IMG/VR virus record: IMGVR_UViG_3300035698_000610
Coordinates: 1-24,563 of that record
Strand: one strand, 5' to 3'
Length of the DNA: 24,563 bases
Source of the DNA: a virus
In this document: positions 16,734-23,289 of the stretch, in pieces
How the letters are laid out: each line of letters opens with the position of its first letter
How positions within the stretch are numbered: position 1 is the stretch's first letter
Translations under genes and position numbers: made by a program
Notes under the pieces: model-generated
Databases searched by the model: none
Told to the model about the DNA's origin: nothing
The model's input: the letters and a program-made list of their open reading frames with translations, nothing else

Positions 16734-18752
16734 TTAAAGTTGTTTACCTTTCTGAATGTCACTTTGTATGACAGCTTCTTGATTCCGCATTCCTTCTTTC
16801 TTCAGTTCCGTAGCCATCTTCAGAACGTCTATGAAGCGCTTATTACCAATATCTTCAATCTCTTTAACTGTGCGGGCGTTATCCAACAGAGCCCTGGCAT
16901 GATTTTGCTCAGCCTCACTCATACGCTCACGGGCCAGGCCAATGTCAGCAAGTACGCGGGCCCGTCTCTCTTGAGCCAATGCATGATTCTCATCCGCCTT
17001 AGACATATTGAGCTCATTCATGATCTGCATTTGCTCTTGTTCGACCTGCTGCGCCTGTTGCTGCTCTTCTTCCATATTCTGCATCAGCTCTAACAACTTA
17101 GTCTTACCTTGTAGCGGCGCCGCAGCTAAGACTTCAGACCATGGGATTGGCGCACCTAGTTCCATCAATTTCAATAGCTGGAAGTAGTATGCTTCTCTTT
17201 GTGTTGGTGTTTTGACATCCTGTTTGACTACGACATCGTATTCGCCAAAGCCTTCAGTGTAGAATTCTTCTGGTGGCTCTTTTCCTGTGATGCGAGCGAC
17301 TTTTCCTGGAGTAAAGTTCTTTTGGACGCACTTAAGAACTAGGCGGCCCAGATACATTTTGGATTGCTCAAGGTTGTCAAAAAGGCCGCGGTTGCCCTTT
17401 AATCCTTGGGATGCTCGCACCTCCGCCAATCTTCCACTCACTTGTGAGTCTCCAGTGCTAGACAATCCAAGGAGTTCTTCTGAGCCGCCTGGAATTTCTA
17501 AGATATCTTTGTCAATGATGTCTTGGTATTGCAGATAGCCATTCGGAATATTAGGAGCTTGGATTTCGCGTATGTCAGTGTTGGGATCATACCCATCGCT
17601 CATGATGATATTGCGCGAACATCCGGCCTGGAGTAGCATCGAAGGATCTAGGACCGCACCGTTCTTAGAGATGTATCCGGAATTGATTACAGATTCCATG
17701 ATGTCGATGATCTGACTGTGACGGCGGTTATAGATCTTTTGAGCATCCCGAATAGATCTAACAAGACCTTGTAGCTTAAGCTCATATGTATCTATCAACG
17801 GTTCGAAGTAAGTCATGATCGGCACAAAAGGAAAATCGTCAATCCCCGTAGGGTCTGGACCTTCATATAGTAGAACGCCTCCGACAATAATATTCAGTTC
17901 TACGGTGCGCTTGTAGGAGTTGATCAATTCAACTTGAGGGTTCATAGCTAGTATTTCTTGTAGCTCGTCCTCGTCTTCTTTGCCCCCTTCCCATTCTTTG
18001 GACTCACCCGTAGACAGATCAACCAAGAAACGTTGCTTCTTATTTACGCGAACCCAAAATTGATCGTATGTAACCAAGTTCTGCGAAATGTATGTGGAAT
18101 TATACTGTCTATATAGGCCGAGATATTGATATTTGTTGTCTCTGATTCCTGTTGGGATATTGTCGATTACTGAAGGATCAATCCATGGAAGCAGGCATTT
18201 GACATCTTCTTTAGACAATAGATCGCGCGTAGAACATTTATCGCAGTCGCTTAGGTCCCTCTTAGTGAAATAGGGATCCATTAATAGTGCGTTAAATGGC
18301 TTCCAGTAAAATTTCAGATCGCCATTCACTTTGTCATTGCTGTAGTCCATGTAGAAACCTACAATGGCTAGCCCAGTCTTAAGAGAATGTTCGAATGCTT
18401 CAGATAGAACGTAATCGGAATTACCCTTTTGATAGACGTAATACAGGATGTCATTGAATATATCGGCTGCTAGTTCGTCGGATTCTTCAACAGGTGATAG
18501 AACTGTAGCCGTTCGATTTTCTCTTTCATAACCGGAATACAGATTGATGACGCGCCGAATCTTATTCAGCTCTAGGATCATTCTATTCTGTTTCTGGAGT
18601 TTTGCACGTTCTTTAGCGCTCCAATTATCTCCGGCATAGGCTCTGAGATCTTGGTATGCTTCAGCGTAATAGACACCATAAGTCCGCCAAGCGTCATAAT
18701 AAAATTGCTGCCACTTAGCGACTTTCCCTTCCGGATCTATAGAATATGACAT
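16734..18752 (-). CDS. Portal protein, P22-type
   Basis: A 672-residue protein, close in size to the P22 portal (725). The N-terminal helical part contains RAYAGDNWSAKERAKLQKQN and INLYSGYERENRTATVLSP, typical of P22-type portals. A middle stem/wing region follows, with DFPFVPIMTYFEPLIDTYEL and QGLVRSIRDAQKIYNRRHSQ, then the SGRLAEVRASQGL segment. The C-terminal 130 residues are a Gln/Glu-rich coiled coil (NMEEEQQQAQQVEQEQMQIM), fitting a barrel-type extension. The portal forms the dodecameric vertex ring through which terminase packages DNA. AAGG lies 7 nt before the start. It follows the terminase gene after a 157-bp gap holding a hairpin and a possible promoter. Confidence 0.9.
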   Translation of the reverse strand: MSYSIDPEGKVAKWQQFYYDAWRTYGVYYAEAYQDLRAYAGDNWSAKERAKLQKQNRMILELNKIRRVINLYSGYERENRTATVLSPVEESDELAADIFNDILYYVYQKGNSDYVLSEAFEHSLKTGLAIVGFYMDYSNDKVNGDLKFYWKPFNALLMDPYFTKRDLSDCDKCSTRDLLSKEDVKCLLPWIDPSVIDNIPTGIRDNKYQYLGLYRQYNSTYISQNLVTYDQFWVRVNKKQRFLVDLSTGESKEWEGGKEDEDELQEILAMNPQVELINSYKRTVELNIIVGGVLLYEGPDPTGIDDFPFVPIMTYFEPLIDTYELKLQGLVRSIRDAQKIYNRRHSQIIDIMESVINSGYISKNGAVLDPSMLLQAGCSRNIIMSDGYDPNTDIREIQAPNIPNGYLQYQDIIDKDILEIPGGSEELLGLSSTGDSQVSGRLAEVRASQGLKGNRGLFDNLEQSKMYLGRLVLKCVQKNFTPGKVARITGKEPPEEFYTEGFGEYDVVVKQDVKTPTQREAYYFQLLKLMELGAPIPWSEVLAAAPLQGKTKLLELMQNMEEEQQQAQQVEQEQMQIMNELNMSKADENHALAQERRARVLADIGLARERMSEAEQNHARALLDNARTVKEIEDIGNKRFIDVLKMATELKKEGMRNQEAVIQSDIQKGKQL

Positions 18753-18816
18753 GTAAAACCTTTTTTTTAACTTTTAACATTAAAAAAATTAGTTGTCATG
18801 CTTTCCGTTAAGGTTT

Positions 18817-18847
18817 TGTCAAATATTTATTTTGAAATTGCAAAAAA
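18817..18847 (-). promoter_or_regulatory. Possible promoter element upstream of portal
   Basis: On the minus strand TTTTTTGCAATT is followed 13 nt later by TTGACA, a perfect -35 hexamer. A clear -10 was not found 17 nt on (ATGACA). The same order of T-run, GCAATT and TTTGACA occurs before the terminase gene. It could be a promoter for head genes or a site used by a phage-specific factor. Confidence 0.25.
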
Positions 18848-18879
18848 GGAGGGTTTTTGAGTAAGTAGTTAAATAAAGG

Positions 18880-18926
18880 GGCAGGAGTAGCTAGGCCCTA
18901 TAATGTGAATTATAGGTACTCCTGCC
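18880..18926 (-). terminator. Long stem-loop overlapping the terminase stop
   Basis: Minus-strand GGCAGGAGTA (18926-18917) pairs with TACTCCTGCC (18889-18880). Inside it CCTATAA pairs with TTATAGG around a 6-nt loop, giving 17 bp with a 7-nt one-sided bulge. The terminase stop codon is within the inner stem. Only a weak CCTTTATTT follows, so it may be an inefficient terminator, an RNase-resistant end or a processing site separating terminase from portal mRNA. Confidence 0.5.
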
Positions 18927-20412
18927 TCAAACTTTTCCATTCTTGAGCGCTGAGACCTTTATTTCCTGTAGTGGATTCTATGTGCTGGCACGCATATATA
19001 AGGGCCTTGGACGCGTGAGAGGCCCAATTGTGGAAGGATTTCTCTCTGTAACATCCCAGCTTCTCATTCCACTCCTTGCGGAACGCCTCTACAGCTTTAA
19101 GACCTTTTATGCATTTGGTCTGATCAAACCATAGGCGCGACATCATATGTCGTGCGCATTCGATCCCAAACATCTCATTACGGTCTCTCTCTAACACTTG
19201 TACCTTTAGGCCCATCTCCCTAGCAATTTGCGCGTACGTCTTCCCTGAGCCCTTTTCGCGTGATCCAGCATCGTGTGGCATGATATGCATGTCGAAGTCA
19301 TAGTCGCGGCTTTTGATCCATTTTACGTAGTGGGAAAGAGACTCATCAGAATTTTCATAATAGTCGATGAGCCGCACTTCATTTCCAACCAATTGATAAA
19401 CCCATATAGCAGTGTGATCCCCAATCCCAATGTCCCAAGCGCTATAAGTGCTAGCATGATCATCATATGGAAGATGACAAATGCGACGATCTTGCCGAGC
19501 TTTAGAGATGTATTTAGCAAAGTAGAATCCTTCATTTGCGGCCTCGAATGCTTCTTCTGGGGTTGATGGGTATTCGCGTTTCATATATTCACCTTGCGTC
19601 TCTGATTTTTTGTAGTACCAAGCCTTCTGACCTTGGGTTAATTCTATGTCTTGATTGGCTAGATGCTCGAAATAGACCTGTAGCTCATGAGGGATGATTA
19701 CGCCTTCCGGGTCCATACAGTACTCAGGATGATCGTGCCACGAAAAAAACCAAAGCTTAAAGTCTAAGGGTGTTAGCTTATTTCCTGAGTCTTCTAGATC
19801 AATAGCCTTTTTGCAGTAGTCGAAGAAATCGCCCTCTCGACCGCGCGCCGTTGATTCGATACAGATGAATTGTCCGGCCTGGACTGTGTTGATGGCTCCG
19901 GATTTGATCTCATTGGCTTTTCTTGGGTTATCTTGGCATATTTTGGCGTGCTCGGTGATGTGTAGCAATTGTAGAGTACCACCCCTAAGGCTTGTACTAA
20001 CACGGTAAACAGAACCATTCTGAAAACGAATCTCATTTTGGTTGTCTCGGAATGCTGGTGAGAATTGTTTGACGAATTCGGGTAGGTTGTCATATGCGAA
20101 CTTTACCTTGTCTATGAAGATTTCACGGGCGATCGGCTTGCTGTCAGCTACGATGGCCGCGTTGATGTTACGATTAAATAGGCATGTATCGAGAAACATT
20201 ATTGCGTGATGAGTAGTAATTCCGAGCTGCCGGGCCTTCAGTACGATGTTAAGGTAATGAGGTTTAAGTAGTTGTGACTGTGCCCAGTTAGGCTCATAGT
20301 CTATAATGTTTCCGGATTTGTCTTTGATCTTATATAGATTGCTGAGCCGCCAATCCCTATCCATGAGCAGATTGAATTCAGGATGCTTTAAGATGTCGAA
20401 GTCGGTTTGCAT
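18910..20412 (-). CDS. Terminase large subunit
   Basis: A 500-residue packaging motor with ATPase and nuclease domains, taking ATG 20412 (MQTDFDILKHPEF) as start. The alternative ATG at 20436 adds 8 residues, and neither has a clear ribosome binding site. Walker A-like LKARQLGITT is at 58-67. Walker B-like LLHITEHAKI is at 149-158 (catalytic Glu154). The coupling motif IESTARGREGDF is at 185-196. The nuclease part has AWDIGIGDHTA (Asp327) and PHDAGS (Asp381). The closing HNWASHASKALIYA segment has Lys where many relatives have Asp. Order of motifs and length fit the P22/N4-type terminases. The reading frame runs back through the terminator at 20455-20490, so longer starts are unlikely. No small-subunit gene is visible nearby. 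Confidence 0.9.
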   Translation of the reverse strand: MQTDFDILKHPEFNLLMDRDWRLSNLYKIKDKSGNIIDYEPNWAQSQLLKPHYLNIVLKARQLGITTHHAIMFLDTCLFNRNINAAIVADSKPIAREIFIDKVKFAYDNLPEFVKQFSPAFRDNQNEIRFQNGSVYRVSTSLRGGTLQLLHITEHAKICQDNPRKANEIKSGAINTVQAGQFICIESTARGREGDFFDYCKKAIDLEDSGNKLTPLDFKLWFFSWHDHPEYCMDPEGVIIPHELQVYFEHLANQDIELTQGQKAWYYKKSETQGEYMKREYPSTPEEAFEAANEGFYFAKYISKARQDRRICHLPYDDHASTYSAWDIGIGDHTAIWVYQLVGNEVRLIDYYENSDESLSHYVKWIKSRDYDFDMHIMPHDAGSREKGSGKTYAQIAREMGLKVQVLERDRNEMFGIECARHMMSRLWFDQTKCIKGLKAVEAFRKEWNEKLGCYREKSFHNWASHASKALIYACQHIESTTGNKGLSAQEWKSLRQEYL

Positions 20413-20435
20413 GTAAATTTTATTTTTAAAATACA

Positions 20436-20460
20436 TGTCAAATAGTTTAATTGCAAAAAA
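20436..20460 (-). promoter_or_regulatory. Possible promoter element upstream of terminase
   Basis: Minus-strand TTTTTTGCAATT followed after 7 nt by TTGACA, just after the terminator hairpin. It repeats the arrangement before the portal gene. No good -10 is visible at normal spacing, so a sigma-70 promoter is not demonstrated. Confidence 0.25.
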
Positions 20461-20490
20461 AACCCCCTGACTCTTAGAAGAATCAGAGGG
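20455..20490 (-). terminator. Rho-independent terminator closing the accessory operon
   Basis: On the minus strand CCCTCTGA pairs with TCAGGGGG (one G.T pair), closing a short AT-rich part (TTCTTCTAAGAG). Eight T residues follow directly. It lies about 40 bp after the stop of the 72-residue protein gene and before the terminase start. Confidence 0.85.
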
Positions 20491-20532
20491 AAACCGAAAC
20501 AAAGGGTACCTAAATTAGAGAACTTAGATATT

Positions 20533-20751
20533 TCATACTTTATGTTTTTTCTGAGATAAGTTCAACTTATCTTTAGCGATCTTGTTAGTTTTTATCTCAC
20601 AGTTATTACGGTGCCTACGCCGTCTACGTCTAAGGAATGGAAAACAGCAGCAGGTATTATTATTACAACAGTTGCAGCTACGTGACACCTTAGTATACGC
20701 ATCTACTTTTAAATCGACTTCTGGCTTTGGAATAAAATCTAGTGGATTCAT
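20533..20751 (-). CDS. Small Cys-cluster / Arg-rich protein, unknown
   Basis: A 72-residue protein with a convincing start: GGGAGGGG precedes ATG 20751. After MNPLDFIPKPEVDLKVDAYT comes SCNCCNNNTCCCFPFL (six cysteines in 10 residues), then six arginines in a row plus HR, one more Cys, and a Lys/Asn-rich end. Cysteines grouped beside a basic stretch could bind metal and nucleic acid, or be lipidated and held at a membrane. Neither is shown. It is the last gene before the terminator. I recognise no family. Confidence 0.65.
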   Translation of the reverse strand: MNPLDFIPKPEVDLKVDAYTKVSRSCNCCNNNTCCCFPFLRRRRRRHRNNCEIKTNKIAKDKLNLSQKKHKV

Positions 20752-20778
20752 ATTAACCCCTCCCTGTAGTTTGACATT

Positions 20779-20919
20779 ATGAGAGAGATATTTTTAATTC
20801 TAGATTTAGTATTAGGGTTCTGGGGCGGGACTTATTCTATTGATGATCATTGGGATGTGGAAATAGATAATAATGAACGCGGCTACATGATTAGGGGTGA
20901 ATTCCATTGTGACTTCTGA
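20779..20919 (+). CDS. Possible small plus-strand ORF (46 residues)
   Basis: The only candidate gene on the plus strand. It starts MREIFLILDLVLGFWGG, a hydrophobic segment of membrane or leader type, and continues with acidic and polar residues to GEFHCDF. It fills most of the gap between two minus genes and overlaps the end of the DUF551-like gene by 37 bp, tail to tail. TTTGACA lies just before the ATG, but there is no ribosome binding site. It may be a chance open frame. Confidence 0.25.
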   Translation: MREIFLILDLVLGFWGGTYSIDDHWDVEIDNNERGYMIRGEFHCDF

Positions 20920-21128
20920 AGCATATCGTCTAAGTGGTACGGTAATGGCAGTATGATATAGAAATTGACCACTATAGGCCAGTGACATCCTTTGCTACAT
21001 TGATACCATTGCTTTGAATATGAGCTATAGGTAGCAAATTCCCATCCCATTCTATCAGACACGCATACAGCAGCATACACATCCGTCTCGGGAATGGTCG
21101 TAGGATAATGATGTACTTTAATTTCCAT
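20883..21128 (-). CDS. DUF551-like protein
   Basis: An 81-residue protein starting MEIKVHHYPTTIPETDVYAA. The pattern of 'xxxPxTxxxVYAAVCVSDR', a middle aromatic strand (GWEFATYSSYSKQWYQC), a KGCHWPIVVNFYIILPLP strand and a short tail resembles DUF551, in which a late VTHWMPLP motif is conserved. DUF551 proteins are common in phages and have no known activity. ATG 21128 directly follows the last base of the tRNA-Ile-like gene. The GGTGGG that could serve as ribosome binding site lies in the tRNA acceptor/T stem. A GTG start at 21137 would overlap the tRNA and is less likely. Confidence 0.55.
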   Translation of the reverse strand: MEIKVHHYPTTIPETDVYAAVCVSDRMGWEFATYSSYSKQWYQCSKGCHWPIVVNFYIILPLPYHLDDMLQKSQWNSPLIM

Positions 21129-21201
21129 TGCACCCACCAGGAATCGAACCCAGATCTACTTGGTTATCGGGCCAAGTGCTCTACCACTGAGCTATGTGTG
21201 C
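21129..21201 (-). tRNA. tRNA-Ile(GAT)-like, with 8-nt anticodon loop
   Basis: A cloverleaf can be drawn: acceptor GCACACA/TGGGTGC with one A.G mismatch, D stem GCTC/GAGC, anticodon stem CTTGG/CCAAG, T arm CTGGG-TTCGATT-CCTGG, and A as discriminator. No CCA is encoded. The anticodon loop is CCCGATAA, eight bases instead of seven. Counting from its 3' side gives anticodon GAT (Ile) with C, not U, at position 33. There is no long variable arm, which speaks against Ser(CGA). It closely resembles the neighbouring tRNA-Asn and is probably a diverged duplicate. Function is uncertain. Confidence 0.7.
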
Positions 21202-21215
21202 GTACTGCCTGAATA

Positions 21216-21288
21216 CTGCCCGACTAGGAATCGAACCTAGGACTTCTTGGTTAACGGCCAAGAGCTCTACCAACTGAGCTATCGGGCA
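21216..21288 (-). tRNA. tRNA-Asn(GTT) with C33
   Basis: Perfect 7-bp acceptor stem (TGCCCGA/TCGGGCA), D stem GCTC/GAGC, anticodon stem CTTGG/CCAAG, T arm CTAGG-TTCGATT-CCTAG. Loop CCGTTAA gives anticodon GTT. U1-A72 and discriminator G73 also fit asparagine tRNA. C33 replaces the nearly universal U33. CCA is not encoded. Its 5' end directly follows the stop codon of the gene ending at 21289. Confidence 0.88.
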
Positions 21289-21504
21289 TCATTTTCTAGT
21301 GTATTTCGGATCATCTCCGTAATAATATTTACCGTCTGACGGTGAGCTGTAGATGTTTCCGTACTTCTTTTTATCGGGTATCTCATCTGTGGGGCATTGT
21401 CTTCGCATCTTTCTGTTGTACGATTGCTTCCATTCCTTCTGAGCGCCTGCTTTAGATCCTGAAACTGTGATCGATCCATAGGGTTTTTTACGACTTCGGC
21501 TCAT
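21289..21504 (-). CDS. Small basic phage protein (MSRSRKK type)
   Basis: A 71-residue protein starting MSRSRKKPYGSITVSGSKAG, continuing KEWKQSYNRKMRRQ and ending with a Tyr/Gly-rich tail (YYYGDDPKYTRK). Small proteins with an 'MSRSRKK...KKWKRQANRRLRR' layout are frequent in phages. They are basic, possibly nucleic-acid binding, and have no established role. ATG 21504 is preferred over an upstream start at 21546 because homologues begin at this motif. It overlaps the phosphoesterase gene by 17 bp. Its TGA stop abuts the first base of tRNA-Asn. Confidence 0.65.
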   Translation of the reverse strand: MSRSRKKPYGSITVSGSKAGAQKEWKQSYNRKMRRQCPTDEIPDKKKYGNIYSSPSDGKYYYGDDPKYTRK

Positions 21505-22153
21505 AAGTGAAGTTCCATGCAGGGTTAACGGGTTCGTAATCGTCATTCATATGCGAACAGTTGTAAAAAGTAGTGGTGTCATACTCTAGCTTGCCATAAG
21601 AGCCGTGAATATGTCCAAAAAGATGAATTTTCGGCTTTTTATCGCAAACTTCTTGATATAACGCTTCGGACCCGACTCTATTAGCGTTTGGTGCCTTGTC
21701 CATGATGGTAAAAGGCGGCGAATGCGTAATAAGAATATCTAAATTTGCCGGTATTTTGTTGAACGGCTCCTTCAGCTCTTCTTCAGTCTCCTTAGTGAAG
21801 GCCATACATTCCGGATTCATACCTTCGAAGGTCTTTGTCCATGGCGAACCCCATATCTTCAACCCTAGGAGTTCGCATCCGTTGTCCATTAGGTAATGGA
21901 AGTCGTCCATCTCATCATATAGGCCGAGATCTTTGCTTTCCTGGGTCGGAATACAGTCCTGCAAGAAGTTGTCGTGGTTGCCACCTATGATGACTTTCTC
22001 ATCGTATGGCTGATTCCGTAGCCATATGAAGAATCGGCCCCAGGATATAGGTCTGTCATTCGCCGTCATATCACCTGCGACAATCAATAGATCACCACCG
22101 CTCAATACAGGGGTCTCGCCATGCAGATCGCTGATGGCTGTGATTTTAATCAT
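21488..22153 (-). CDS. Calcineurin-like metallophosphoesterase
   Basis: A 221-residue protein with the full metal-binding motif set: DLHG (Asp9, His11), GD (Asp28), GNHD (Asn59, His60), THSPP (His144) and GHIHGS (His181, His183). It therefore should be an active two-metal hydrolase of phosphoesters. The substrate is not indicated by sequence. Relatives act on cyclic nucleotides, nucleotides or phosphoproteins. It overlaps the upstream gene by 8 bp and the downstream gene by 17 bp, in a row with the RNA ligase and tRNA genes, so action on RNA ends or cyclic phosphates is conceivable but untested. Confidence 0.88.
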   Translation of the reverse strand: MIKITAISDLHGETPVLSGGDLLIVAGDMTANDRPISWGRFFIWLRNQPYDEKVIIGGNHDNFLQDCIPTQESKDLGLYDEMDDFHYLMDNGCELLGLKIWGSPWTKTFEGMNPECMAFTKETEEELKEPFNKIPANLDILITHSPPFTIMDKAPNANRVGSEALYQEVCDKKPKIHLFGHIHGSYGKLEYDTTTFYNCSHMNDDYEPVNPAWNFTYEPKS

Positions 22154-22373
22154 CTGTATTCTCTTGTACGGGGTTTATCCTGATTAGTTTGGGTATCATG
22201 ACGGGTGCCCATTCTACGTCTATTTCATATCTAATATTAGTATCATCAATCAGGTTGCATACGTCTGTTATGTTGTACAATAGGTCTTCAATGGTTTCGC
22301 CGTCAGTTACAATTCCGGACTGTGATGTATTAGTCGCTATATAATATGGTTTTACTTCAAAAGTATGCTTCAT
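22146..22373 (-). CDS. DUF1902/HicB-like small protein
   Basis: A 75-residue protein. The part MKHTFEVKPYYIATNTSQSG, IVTDGETIEDLLYNITDVCN resembles the DUF1902/HicB-type fold: a strand, then 'GxVTxGxTxExLxxxIxxxxxLI'. A further strand (IRYEIDVEW) and a Pro/Ile end follow. HicB-type proteins can be antitoxins, but no HicA-like toxin is adjacent, so a toxin-antitoxin role is not supported. The start overlaps the RNA ligase stop as ATGA and the end overlaps the phosphoesterase start. Confidence 0.5.
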   Translation of the reverse strand: MKHTFEVKPYYIATNTSQSGIVTDGETIEDLLYNITDVCNLIDDTNIRYEIDVEWAPVMIPKLIRINPVQENTDD

Positions 22374-23017
22374 TTAAAGTCTCTGCATTTCAGTTTAAAC
22401 ATTACCGGATTCCCATTGCGGAATAATACTAAGGGCGCGGATCGGCATATGACCCCTTCCATCATGAGTGGGTTTTTGCTGATCTGGCTTAAGGGCTTGG
22501 ATTTGACGTAAGCCACGACCTCATCTTCATCCATGGTTCCTATAGTAGGTGCGTACGGTAAACCTAGTTGTTCAGCCACCATCTTCACATTCGACTGCTC
22601 CAGCCACCATCCTGAGACCCATATATCGAATAGGATCAATCCGGGGTCATCTCTATAGTCTGATCCGCATGCCTGAATCTTAGGGCCGTATCCTTCACCA
22701 AATAAGACGACTTTAGATGCATTGGAGAACGCGTTCGTCATACCCTCCAGCGTGAAGATGTCCTGGAGGTATTCTAAAAGGTGTGGTGGGATTTGTGCCT
22801 TAGATGTGCGTCCACAGATCTTTAAGGGGCGATCGTCCTTAGGTTCCAATTCTATGCGTATGTTAGTGCCGTCGATTTTCTCTTGTACGAGCCATTGTTT
22901 GATATTGGCAAACTCCGGGCAGGCGTATTCTCCTGGGATGAGCAGCTTTTTATCTTTGGATTGCGGTTGATCATAACTAACGCGCTTCCATAGGCTATTA
23001 ATTTTCACATATTCCAT
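22370..23017 (-). CDS. RNA ligase (Rnl2-like nucleotidyltransferase)
   Basis: A 215-residue protein with the ordered motifs of covalent nucleotidyltransferases: motif I QEKIDGTNIRI with Lys47 as the AMP-accepting lysine, motif Ia near GRTSK (69-73), motif III FGEGYG (106-111), IIIa LILFDIWV (127-134), motif IV MEGVICR (186-192) and motif V MFKLKCRDF (206-214). The set fits the RNA_ligase (Rnl2-like) family, which seals 3'-OH/5'-phosphate RNA ends using ATP. It ends directly after motif V, so it is catalytic-domain only, without an added C-terminal specificity domain. The start overlaps the upstream stop as TAATG. A kinase/phosphatase remnant and two tRNA genes lie in the same gene block, suggesting tRNA repair. 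DNA nick sealing cannot be excluded. Confidence 0.85.
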   Translation of the reverse strand: MEYVKINSLWKRVSYDQPQSKDKKLLIPGEYACPEFANIKQWLVQEKIDGTNIRIELEPKDDRPLKICGRTSKAQIPPHLLEYLQDIFTLEGMTNAFSNASKVVLFGEGYGPKIQACGSDYRDDPGLILFDIWVSGWWLEQSNVKMVAEQLGLPYAPTIGTMDEDEVVAYVKSKPLSQISKNPLMMEGVICRSAPLVLFRNGNPVMFKLKCRDFK

Positions 23018-23289
23018 TATAATATATCCTTGTATTTGTCTTCGGCTCCGTAATTGATTTTACGAACGACAGCTTTTTGTAGAGATTTTATTATTACGTT
23101 AGCTGTCCGTTCCCAATCACAGGTGTCTTCTTCGTCACAACTTAGGCTGTCTAGTTGAACGGCTAATCCAAAGTGTCTATAGATCTTCCGGGCCATCTTA
23201 GTGACACAGTTTTTGCATAAGGATTGCTTCTTACGCATACATTGTGGTTCTGAGTCTGGTAAGAATAAATCTCCTTTATTTTCGTTCAT
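23017..23289 (-). CDS. Small Cys-containing protein, unknown
   Basis: A 90-residue protein. An acidic start (MNENKGDLFLPDSEPQC) is followed by a basic segment with CKNC (25-28), helices, and a second Cys pair in CDEEDTC (51-57). Cysteines at 17, 25, 28, 51 and 57 could hold a zinc ion. The helical region NVIIKSLQKAVVRKINYGAE follows. AAGGA lies just before the ATG, and the gene overlaps its upstream neighbour by 14 bp. It is translated directly ahead of the RNA ligase (TAATG). No family is recognised. Confidence 0.55.
   Translation of the reverse strand: MNENKGDLFLPDSEPQCMRKKQSLCKNCVTKMARKIYRHFGLAVQLDSLSCDEEDTCDWERTANVIIKSLQKAVVRKINYGAEDKYKDIL

Noticed and set aside
21279-21479. Alternative minus frame of 66 residues
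   Set aside because: It overlaps the MSRSRKK-type gene in another frame and runs into tRNA-Asn. The basic MSRSRKK protein fits a known phage pattern, this one none.
22146-22373. Toxin-antitoxin pair based on the HicB-like protein
   Set aside because: No small HicA-like RNA-binding protein is adjacent; neighbours are an RNA ligase and a phosphoesterase.
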